NCBI GenBank assembly: GCA_026874595.1 | Contig: CM049322.1 | Coordinates: 42,024,340 to 42,088,339 of the forward strand | Source: Sipunculus nudus | Lineage: Eukaryota > Annelida > Sipuncula > Golfingiida > Sipunculidae | Reading direction: 5' to 3' | Length of the DNA: 64,000 bases | Shown: one piece after another, positions 48,737 to 61,400 of the stretch | How positions within the stretch are numbered: position 1 is the stretch's first letter | Layout: every line of letters begins with the position of its first letter | Notes under the pieces: generated by a model | Database searches by the model: none | What the model was told of the DNA's origin: nothing | What the model saw: only the letters and a program-made list of their open reading frames with translations | Translations under genes and position numbers: made by a program

Positions 48737-49339
48737 GAGCGATGTATTTCCGAATGCCAAATTTCCGAAAATTCGTTTTTCCCAAAATTAAAATGGGGAA
48801 CCGAAAATTTATTCGTATTTCCGAAATATACTAGTATGTCAAAACCTAAAATGAGTATTGTAATGACGAGTCAGAAGGCCTGCAGTCATGTGTTAAGCCC
48901 AGTCGTGACCCTAATTAATTAGTCCTGGGCCGATGTTGTCGCCGGGGCAAAGGTGTGAAAACTACAGCTAGCTCCACAACGCTCGGCCCCCTGTACCCCT
49001 AGCAAGCGACTGAGCAGTTTATCCCAGAGCACTTGGGTGTTATCAGCCACGTCTCGTTTGTACTCAAGCAAGCATAGTTCGTCGGCTTGGGACAGGTTAG
49101 CCTGATTAAAAGCAGGTTAGACTGATCTTTGCCAGTTATGCTCAGCAATAATCCAATATATTTTATACGTCCAGGTCGTCACGAATATCGAAAGAAACAC
49201 CGTGTTCCTCTGGTAAAATGACAATAAGTTAATCATTAACTGTTGTACTAACTAGCCGCTAGACCCTTGTCCGCATTTCCGAATGTTCGTTTTTACGAAC
49301 AAAAATCTGTCCCCCGACGCTTTCGGAAAAACAGCGCTC

Positions 49340-49425
<86 letters not shown>

Positions 49426-52400
49426 GTTAAAAATTTACTAAACAATATGAATAAGCTGCCCCTTCGCCTAATACACAGCTCTCTTTACCACTTGCATGTG
49501 TATTCTAATTATAATCCCACACTTTTAATAGTGTGTCTGTCATTAACAAAACTGATTTTGCAGACCTTAAATAATTTTATTTTTTTATAAGTTAAACAGG
49601 TATTTTCATTTCATTTACTTGTGCTCTGAAATGTTCAGATGATCAATGCAACGTGGCCCACTGTTAATAGTGTACTTGTTTTACAATACACCCCTTTGAT
49701 TCCCTATAGTCTAGAGGTTATACCTGCATTGTGTGTTTTAATTAATTTCATGGTTACAATAGTTACAATGAGTGAAAGTGGCGATCGGGCCAGTCACATG
49801 TCACTGGAAAATCTGCCCCGCACTGTCTCCTTCGGCAACGACCAAGTTTGACAGATTTAGTCGGTATACAGATTTTTAAGGCGAAAAAAGAAGATAGTGA
49901 TAGAAGTGAGAAAAGTGGAGGAAGCCGAGAACCCGGATGAAGCCACCGACGGACAATTACAACCAACAATCATAGCCAAACCGGGAATCGAACCGGGTAT
50001 CCAGCGGAGAAGCCCGAGCGTTTTACCGCTCAGCTCTCCAAGCCCCCAGTGGTAACACTGATGATTATATTTTGGACCAATAATGGCGAGAGAGCAGAGT
50101 CCGAGTTCTTGGTGAGAAACGGCCATATGCATTGTCGGCTGCTCATGGTTTTAAGTGTGGAAAGACAAGGGCGGCTGTCCAGACTGTTCACAGACTCTGT
50201 GTTCCGCAGTCGACATTGTCAGCTGCTTGGACATATGTTACAGTCACTATGTAATATTCCGTATGGTCCGTACATATATTACAGTCAATATGTAAAATCA
50301 GTGAATTTGTGAATTGCCTGATTCACCAAGGCACTATATAGAATGACTGAAATATTCAGACCGATAAATCAGTTTATTTGACAAATTGACTGAATCGATA
50401 TGAAATAGTCTTTTGTTTCACATATGTCATTATTGCGAAACAGACATTGACATATAGTATTAGCAGCTACATTTTAGTAAACTTTATGTCTGTTTTTCGT
50501 ATTTAGGCTACCTATGAAAAACACTGATCAGGCAGTAAGATACACAAATACACATACTGGCGAGGAGTAACCAGAACAATACCGTATATAAATATAGAAA
50601 TATGCGGACTATTATAACATTGTGAAATATGCATATTCTATTTTACATATATGGCTTATTTTTTTCCAATATAAGAATAGGAATCAAGTTAAATATAAGC
50701 TTTTGATTAAAGGGAACATTAAAATATGCAATAATATGTGAAATGTATGATGTAGAACGGTGAAGGATGACCACAGTTACATGATTGTTAATATCAATCA
50801 CGTTTTATATAAGCTTAGTTGGGATATATAGGGTAAGGTTTAAACACAATTGCCGATTGTATTTGTTCCTTTTAATGAGTTTGCCATCTACTTTCTTTGA
50901 GTCTTGGCTAGTAGTGTTGAGTAGTCAACTGTCAATAAGACAGTAAATAAGTGCAGTTTGGTGGTGATCGGGGGGGGGGGGGGGAGCGGCGTCTTAGTGG
51001 ACATACCATATCACCTATACCAATCCCTTTATTGTCAATTATTTACTGTTATGTGGCCATAAAAAAGAGTTTTTCACAAAAATATTTGACATTTTCCTTA
51101 GATATGAAAAGTTTTTAATCTTTCAAAATAACTAAATAACTAACTAAAAATGATCAGGCGATAAAGTACAAATAAAATCATCCATGCACGCAGATTACGA
51201 GAATTTGAACCAGGACGAAGTATTATTGTAAAATAACCAGCAGAAGATCGTGAGGTTGGGGGAAAGAGGTTCTCAGGAGACTTTTCCTACCCCGAGTATT
51301 TTTTAATGAAACACTTTTATATGTTGTTAGGTTATGAAGCAAGAATGTTTCCAGTTTTTTTTCAATGCCTTAAATGCTTCCACTATACCTTACCATAAAA
51401 ATATATTCATATTTTATCTATCAATTGTTTAAGTTATATAGAAAAAAAATGTTTCATTTATTTACTTATTTGTCTTGACGTGATATGTGTTCTTGACGTC
51501 ATTGACAAGTATACCTAATGCTGGTTCATAACATACATAGATCAGGTAGAACATGAAGGGAACTCACATTTTGTCACAAAACATGTGGGTTCAACGCCTA
51601 ATATGCTTCTACTATATAATGATTTAAGTAATATATAACAGTATTCTATAAGTTGTAAATATGCAGTAAGAAATAAGTGTCATTTCTTGACTTATTTTTC
51701 TTGACATGAAAAAAATACCATAAGTGGGATCACTTTGCGCCAAACAAATATGGGTTCACAGGCAGAAATCTGGAATTCGTAAAAATAAAAATGTGGGTTC
51801 ACTAGCTGAGTGTCTATTAGACACTGAACCCACAACTTTTTTCTGCATAAAAATGTGGGTTCAGTTGGTGTTTCATCCCTCTGACGTTTATTCCGTATAA
51901 TGAATCTTTACCCTCCTTTAGGCTTCTTCTTCTTCCAAGAAAAGAGTGTCTTTACTTTATTCTCGTTACGAATTGATGCACTTAACATTGATACTCTTCT
52001 GTTCTCACTTAAAATACTTTACGAGGGAAAGGGACACCCTGATCACACCCGCCTCTAATATAAAAAAGGAATTGCGCCCCTGAGAGAGTATAATATTTAC
52101 ATTAAATATGATTGAATATTTATTTCAACAGGGCCCCAAATGTATTTAAAAAATACAATAATATGATGTAAAATATGTTATTGTTTTGTAAGAGTAAACT
52201 ATGTGAACTAAATCAAATGTCATTTAAATCTTTGTTACATTATAAAAATATTATTTTAAATCTTCTTTCATTTCAGTCAGTGTGTCAAATAAACTGACTT
52301 ATTTTTCAGTCAGTGCCTGAGTGAATTAGGCAAGTTGTAAATTGACTGAAACATGCAAGCAATTTACAAATTGACTGATTTTACACAATGATTGTAACAA

Positions 52401-55400
52401 ATTTAGTCATAAACATGATGATGATACTAGCGGTCGTCTCCGATGCGGGAGTGGAAAGGGGCGGGGGTGAACGAGACATGGCGTCCCGCTGGTGTTTACC
52501 ATGTGGACGAGTGCAAAAAGAGTATTCATGGAAGTTGGTGCTCCCCGTTCGCCTCCGACTCCTCTTGCTCCCCCCTAATCGGACCCAATGATGTAGCTTG
52601 CTCCTTTGCACGTGACTCATCTACAAATTATGACTGAAAAAGCATACTAGTATAGGGCGGGGGTCCCTGACCTTTCCAACTGGTGCCGAACTAGAGGCAA
52701 AGACTTCCTTCGATTATATGACCTACTAACATACTTATTATAACACAAAGAAGTTATTAACTTTGATACATAGGAAACTTTTCTAATGAAAAATTATAAA
52801 CATTAAAAGACAAAACAAACTGAATAAATGAAAGGTTTAATCCTCAGGCACCGCGCATCATGTTTACTGCTTGAAGGACAGGTGTGTTATTTTATTATCT
52901 GTCAAATATAATTTATATATGTTTATCCATAAGATTACAAAAAATATGTATGTAATGCGTATTGGTTTAGAGATTTGCTCGAAATAAAATGAAAGTGATA
53001 ATTTCAAAACTGCTTTGGGTTGACAGGGGTAATCGTTTCCATAACTTGCAGGTTATGATAGGTTGAAAAGACTCCTTTGGTTATACGTGCATTATACGGG
53101 GATGAACTTCAGGGGGATAAAACACCACCTAAACTCACATTTTTCAGTTCAAAAAGTCGTTTCAGTGCCTAACATGCTTCCACTTTACCTTACCATAATA
53201 ATATATTAATATTTTATCAATTGTTTAAGTTATAAAGGAAAAATAAGATTCATTTATTTACTTATTTGTCTTGACATGATATGTGTATGCGACGTCATTG
53301 ACAAATATACCAAATGTGGGTTCATAAAAAAAGCATACATAGATCAGGTAGAAAATGAAGTTAAACAACATTTTGTCACAAAACATGTGGGTTCAACGCC
53401 TAATATGCTTCCAGTATTTACTGATATAAGTAATATGTAGCAGTATTCTATAAGTTGGGAATATGGAGTAAGAAATGTGTCATTTCTTGACTTATTTTGC
53501 GTAACGTGTTACGCGACGTCCTCGACAAAAATACCATAAGAAAGTTCATTTTGCACAAAATAAATGTGGGTTCATTGGGGCATAAATCTGGAAATTCGTA
53601 AAAAAAAAAGTCGGTTCACTAGCTGAGTGTCTATTAGACACTGAACCCACAATTTTTTTTTTCTGCATAAAAATGTGGGTTCAGTTGGTGTTTCATCCCT
53701 CTGAAGTTTATTCCCGTATAATGAATCTTCACCCTCCTTTAGGCTTCTTCTTCTAAGAAACGAATGTGTTTACTTTATTCTCGTTACAAATTCATGCACT
53801 TTACATTGCTACTTTGCTGTTCTTACTTACATTACTTACCTTAACGAAGAACAGGGTAAAACAGGCAGTGGAGATTGCATTGGCAATTCACCAGTCTCTT
53901 TCCGGGGTTTTCACTGTATCTGTATATTTTATGGATATTATAATTCCTGGAAATGATTAAACATGTAAAAAAAAAAACTCATTCACTCACACCATTTTGG
54001 AGTAAAGTATAAGTCCAAGAGAGGATCCGGCAGAGCTACGGCAGTGCCACTGATAGGTCCGGGGTGATCTGGGGTGTAAGTCGTAGCGCTGCCGGGATGG
54101 TCCGGAATAGTCCGAAATGGTCCGGGACGGTCGGGGAGGGCGAGCCGGCAGTTTTTGGATGTCATAAACTGCAGGGGCGATTCGCGGTGATCCGGAATGT
54201 AATCCGGGGTGATCCGAGGCTCATCCGTAGCTCTGATGGGGCTTTGCCGTGGGTGTCCTTGCCACTGCCGTGAAAGTCCGGGGCACTGCCGTGACAGTCC
54301 TAGGAGGTCCGGGACAATGAAAACTACCCCGGCAGAGCGACGGACCAACACGGCAGAGCCCAGGACTTCCACGGCAGTGCCCCGTCAGAGCTGCGAATCA
54401 CCCCGGACTAGCGCGGCAAACAAAAACAGGAATCCGTAGCGCATCCCTGGCGGACCGTGGTGAGACGTAGCTCTGCCGAGATAATCCGGGGCTCTGCCGG
54501 AATAACTTTTGTCAAAACACACCCCGGATCACCACGGACCACCCCGGACCGTATCCGGGGTGATCCGTGGTAATCCTTGCCTATCCGTAGTACTGCCTGC
54601 TTCAGTGGGACTGTAGCTTAAAGGTATAGTTCAACGCCGTTCGGTGTCACTTTGGATATCATTAAAATAATAAAGAAAACCACAAGACGAAGTCAAATTT
54701 CACGAAATCGATTACCATTGAACGCGACCGCTGCGTGTAGAGTCGACGTGAAATGGATCACCTTGGAATTCGACCACTGCCTGAGGACTAGACATGAAAT
54801 CGACTACCATGGAATGCGGCCGCGGCGTTAGGAGTTATCCTGAAATGGATCACTTTGGAATGCGACCGATGCGTGAGGAGTCGACATGAAATCGACTTAC
54901 ATGGAGAGTGAACGCTAACTGACATTAAATGCGTTCTTATTTGTTACAGAGGGCCATTGTCCAGACGGCACCACCTGTCGGCGGGGAATTGGAATGACTT
55001 GCGAGAAGAAAGGGGATTGTTTCCTTGGTCGATGCTGCGATAAAGGTATGACGTCACACTTTGACATTTTATCATGTGATCGCACAAACATTAGTTCCGC
55101 AGACATGGGGCGGCAGGCTCCAATTAAAACAGCGATTTAAAAAAAAAAAATTACATCATGTAACCTTATGTGCGAATCATAAAGAAAAAAAACTTGAAAA
55201 TTCGTATAAATTATGAATTGAAGAAATGTTAAAATATCACACAGATACCTGAAGATTTCAGCAGTATAAATGCCTTTGGAAAGGTATGGTGCCAAGTCTT
55301 AAATAAAATAAAATGATACTTATTTGGATCTTACATAACTTTAGAACACATTTGGGTTGATTTTAAAGAATTTGTTTTGCAAGCCGTTCTCTTATATTTT

Positions 55401-58400
55401 GGTGCTCAAATTTTAACCTCCTATATATACAAGATATTGCACCATGTCTAAATTAAAGTCGGTCATGTCGGCTTATACAATGTATCTGCTATATTAAGTA
55501 TATTGAAGGTTATTTCAGATGACTTTAAATACATTGTGGGTAGGCAATCTTTACCAGTGACAATGAAGGACTTATAGTCTTAAGTTTGCATAAATATTTT
55601 GGAGTTATTTGTTTTTTAATAATTTCTGTTTCCGTAATTATAGTGTATTACTATTTTCAAGCAAAGTCCCAATAACCAAGAGAACCCCTACCGCCTCACC
55701 CTACTTCCCATACATATACATAAAATACTCAAATACCTACGAATGTATGTGTTAAAGATCCTCTTCTTGATCGAACTCTGCATTTCGACCATGTATTATG
55801 CCCAATTCTTTTTTTGGAATAATTTAGTTCTATTATTTTTCTCAGCTATAAAACACTCGAGTCTTGTATAATCCTATAAAACCTGTGTACAAGCTTCAAC
55901 ATTCAGCTTTTGTTTTGTATTTTACACTGCTGAATATATCTTTTACCTAAAACTCGTATAAAATTCATTACATCTGTTTTCTCTATGTCACCATAAAATA
56001 TTCAAGTCTTCTGTCAAATTGCATTCCGAGAAAGGATGCACTTAGGTTTAATATTCTATATTACACAAGGTAAAATAACTGGAATCCTGAATTTACATTT
56101 TTTAGTCAACAATTATTCACGACTGAACATATCTTGTAGAAACTTAAAATGGAATATAATAGACTTACTATCATGTAAAACTTTATGTGAAAACTGATAT
56201 AACCAAGAATAATTTTCTGATGTAATAGCTACATATTTAAACACTTTTGGTTTAACCTGTGGCAAAGTCTAGCTACACCTTTTTTAGTTTTATGTTATCT
56301 ACAGTCGAGTAACACTCTTTTTATGCTTATGCTTTTGTCTACAGTTAAGCTAAACTATTTGTAGTAGTTTTTTGTTTTTGTTATTTGCAGGCCAGATACA
56401 CTATTTTTAATGTTTTGTGTCACTTACAGTCGCGTTACACTATTTTTAATTTTATGTTGTTATCTGTAGTCGAGTTACATATTTTAATGTTATTTTGTTA
56501 TCTACATTCAAGATACACTATTCATGAATTTTTCATTTGTTACCTGCGGTCTGGTTACAGTATCATGTACTGTAATTTCCTTTTTTAAGACGAGCCTTCC
56601 AGAAAGAATTGCCCGGATGATTCTGCTTGCGTCCGAGGCTTTAACACCAAATGTAACAAAAGCGGGGAATGTATCCTCGGCACATGTTGCAGGAATGGTG
56701 AGTAAAAACACAGAGAACATATAACGACAATCATTTTGATTTTTTTACAGAAAAGGAATCGTGAGTTTTTATTTATCAGTTTATTAAATGAAAATTTAAA
56801 TTTCAGTTTTAGGGAAGATAGAATCATCATAGAGGGGAAAAACTCTATAGCTATTGTCATGTAGTACAATATTATAGTCCATTTCACCACCTGCTGTCCA
56901 CCTGTTTTTTGTAGATAATTTACTTTAAAATTGATATTTTTCAATATTTTCCAAGTAAACAACATATCGAAGTGACAACCTAACATGGCAGTTAAGAATT
57001 TTACAATAAATCCCCCGTTCATGTTTCACAACATTTTAGTCTCTTTATCATGATCTGGCAGATACTGGCGTCCCTCCATAAGCAGCCATCTTTGTTTTAG
57101 CTGGTTATATTTTTTAGAGTGTTTACATGAGATCATCCAATCAGCAGCTGTCAGTTGAGGCTGTTTTTGCATGTGACCAATGACCTTGACCGCCCTAAAT
57201 GAGTCTGATATGTTGTAAAATGTAGACTGATTTCTCATATTTTCAGAAAATTCTGTTACTCAAATATGGCATAAGGTAGGAATTTAGTTACCTAGTTGAA
57301 AATTAGGTTCTGTAATCCTCTCCTCTACACTAGAATTGTTTCCCTTGAAATGTACCTAATAAAAATTTTCATAGCAAAAAACAGGTGGACATGAGGGGAT
57401 GAAACGGACTATAGTTCGATAAAAAGCGGATTAATGTTACTGGGGTCTTTAATTAGTGTACCTTTAAAACATTTATTTTTTAATGTTTCAAAGTCATGTG
57501 AAAATGAATGAAATTTGAAAAAAATATATATATACTAACAGAAAGATCACAGTACCAGGTGTAATATAATTTATACTTTATGGGGTCTATTATGAATATG
57601 AACCACCTTCGGATTGAATTCAGATATGAGCTCTCAAACAGTGATACTACCTTAATCAAACACCCTGTGGATTCTGAATACGGGATAATTTTAATACCTA
57701 CAATCTTGTGTGTTGAAGCAGTAAACGGCCGCCTGCTTGAAATACTGAAGGCAAACAACTAGTGCCCCCTATAGCGTCAAACCGGACCAGCCCATTCATT
57801 CAACACAGCTGTGTGTGCCCAAGATATAGCGTTTTAATTGCCGATCATTATGATACTTAATTATTATATTTACCATGTTTTGTTAAAACATGTTACAGAA
57901 ACATTGAAGGCAGGGAAATTTACTGCATTCGACACTTTTTGCATTAACATTTGATCTTTAATCAGCTGCCTTGTAGGATTACTGGGATGAAATAAAGGAA
58001 ATGTACACAGGGTCTTTCAGTTATTGATAAATGCCAAGTTTTGCTAACTTGTTTCCTTGAAGGTGTCGTACATTCTGGTACGAAATTATTGTTACCTCGT
58101 ATTTTTTTCAATGATCATATGAATAAATTAGAGTCCATAGCATATAATCTAACAAAGTGGGGAAAGTCAGTTACGCCCGTGCTAATGAGTGTCCAATAGA
58201 ACACGCTTGCCTGGATAAACGGGCTTCCGGCTGCCCCAGCCAGTCGTCTTTCTCCTTCATCCACACGACAAACTGCAATAGCGATATCCTGTATTGTTCG
58301 TGCGTTTTTTATTTCGTAAAATTCGTGAGTATTCCTTTCCCATTAAATTAAAACCCCCACATTCATTTAGTTAAGTATAGCATATGGCTTCATTTGATAT

Positions 58401-61400
58401 AACCAGACGGAAATGACACTGAGAAATACTGTGGATTAAGAAAATATCGTGGGTTAAATTTTGACATGTAACATTATTCGTGTGGTTGTAAAGTTCACGG
58501 ATTAATCGTTTCTAGTTGTGCTTTGGATCAAAATAAATACTTGAACAGAACTGAATATAAGCCAAAGATCATTGTTTTTTTTATAAGAAATTCATTTATG
58601 TTTACAACTTTCACTGGAATACTCACTGAATTTAATGTGAGTTTCACGCAAACCCGGTGCTTGTTGTATAGGCTCAACAACTAAGATATCGGCTCAGTTA
58701 TCTGTAACATGGGTGGAAATATGTTGTTATATCTCGACAAATTTTTCTAATGATTTAGGGTTTTTTTAGTTTCCCGAATAAAAGCTAGCCACGAATTCCA
58801 CGAAAATATAAAACGCAACGAAAAATTCTGAATCCACAGTATATTGAGAGATATACCACCCTCCCGCGAAAACCTTCCTCCCACGTTTAATTATGAAAAC
58901 TGAGCCGATATTTTAGTCGCTGTGGCATTAAGGTGGACAGGGTTTAACATTTAATATCACAAATAGTTAATTAATGTATTAATACAAATTCAGTCCATCA
59001 AGCGTTATCATCAAGCTTTCTAAATACATAATATTTATGGCACTCACTTGAAAGAACAAAACACATAAAACTCAAAGTTTTTTCAAGTGCTTGTAAGCAT
59101 GTATGCATTTTGTATTTTCCTTTCATTTGTGTGTTTATCCAAGCTTTGGGGATGTAAATACAACCTCAGAAAGTAAATGTGCTAACAGTGTTGTTGTCCA
59201 ATAACGGACATTACGGTGACCTGCTTTATTTACTATTCGAAATCCACGGGTCACCACCCCTTGCTTGGTTAAAAGACTATATAGAAACGGTCATAACTGT
59301 GACTACTGAGACACCGCCGGAGGGGCTTGGTCACAACGTGCAGACACATTCACTACCCTCGGCTATCAGGTGAAAAGAGGGCCGTTTAACTGATGTTTAA
59401 AGTACGATTCGTAGTGAAGGCTTGAGATAAATATTTTGTTTACATATATGTGGTCGTCAATGAAAGCGGGATTGAGGCTAAAACCATGGCGATAGAATTA
59501 ATACTATTTCCATGCTATACAGTCCGGACAGTAAGCGTGCTTTGTGGAGGGTTGAAAAAAGGGCTTGTAGATCGTCCAGTGAAGCGTGATTAAATGACAA
59601 ACACACACACATCCTTCCATGAATCAGACAGCACGTGAACCATATATATATATATAAAATACATATTAACTGGTAGCTAATAAAATGTATCACTGTTTCT
59701 CGCAAACCAGTTGCTCAGATGATGTGTTTGGCTGGAGTGCTCAGTCACATTGACTTGTGGTACAATAAACGTGGTCCCGTAATAACATGGTACCGCATTG
59801 AACTGGGAGGTCCGGGTGAACTTGGACCGATTTCCTTTGTGTTCCGAGGACTTCACCATGAGTCAGAAACATTATATAATAATAAGAGTTTCGGGGACAC
59901 TACGTCAAAGCAATGGTCCATGAAAATCGTTTTATATAAATCGTAGATGTCCATAGGTGCACCAAGTGCCATTCTTAAAATAGCAAAATTTCTGTAATTT
60001 ATCATACTTAATAATAGGTATAATTTATTTGACACGCCTTACAAATAAGGACACTATTATATAAAAGAAGACCTCTCTGCTCATTCAGGCATAAAATGAT
60101 CCAAAAGATGACGTACCTTGCATGCTTTGTGTTAGGCTCGCAGAAGAACTTATTACAAGTGTTGTACAGGGTAAATCGGGTCATCTGTGACAAAAATATA
60201 TATGCAATCATAACTTATAATTAATCACTTTTAGTTTCTCGCGGCCTGTGTAAAGAATAAAAGTATATCTAAAGATATTTTCCTGAGTCGGAAAAAAAAG
60301 ATATTTGAAGATGTCTGCGAAACACTAATCACTTTGGGCGATAATACAGGGTTGTCCCAGCCCTTTCACCCTGCCAGCATGCACGGTACTATGTTAAAAA
60401 TTCGACTTAAGTTTTGGGTGTTGTTTTGAATCTGGATGCAACAAAAGTTGTTCAGTAGTGGCAGACGGTAACAGACCGGAGCAAAATCGTATCTGGTACC
60501 TTCTGGTATTGACCATGAGAAAACGATCATTTAAAATATATCGTGGTTGCCCTTTTTTCGCGAGGGTTTGAACTTGGCAATATTAGCGAGAAGGAGATTA
60601 TTGTTTAAATAAAACCTTCGAGAATCAGAGGGCCCCTTATCGAAGGCAAGCCAAGATGAAAACGTATGTTATTATGATAAATGACATCAAACCTTTCAAA
60701 CAATCTGAAAATACTTAATAGTTATTAAGTATGCTCCCCGTCCAATCGTTACGAATTTGTGCATTATGTTATGTGTTATAATTAATTAATAAAATAATTG
60801 ATATGCTTTGAGTAGGTTTCAAAGGTGAGGTTGCGAAAATGGAACCAAACAGCGATAAAACTGAAAATCGCGAACTTTTAACCCCGCGAATATAAAACCA
60901 GTCCGGACTCGAGTCCACATTTATCATGGACCCTAACCTACACTTTTACCTTGCTTTACTTTCCATTGACACACTTCAAACTTGGATGACTATTAAACTT
61001 AGTGACTGTTACACGTTGATGACTATTACACTTAAATGCCTATTCAACGTAGTTGACTGTTAACATGAATGACTACATATACATGTATTATGTTTACGAG
61101 GACATATGCACATTTACACAGCATCCATCATGTTTCATTTTTTTTTTTTGCCAATAGTCATGTATGAGAATAATGTGGATTGTAATAAAAATTTGGCAAA
61201 AAAATTGGTTCCTCCGACACTTGTTGGCATAAATCGATGGGAAATGCAAATTTTGTATATATATACGTTTTATATGTTTTTATATGTTTTATTTATTTTT
61301 TATTTGAATGAGCTTCAAAATGGAAAATATCTACTGAAATATCTTGAGAAAACAACCTTTTGTTTATCTGACCTAACATGTATTTTTCTTCCACAGTTGA

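Noticed and set aside
53983-54439. Overlapping frames on both strands (129, 69 and 76 codons)
   Set aside because: They arise from the GC-rich word mosaic; composition is repeat-driven and both strands stay open.
59179-59373. 64-codon frame with LLYLLFEIHGSPPLAWLKDY in gene E intron 3
   Set aside because: Possible acceptor and donor give unequal phases that break gene E's frame; no family recognised. It may be a transposon fragment.
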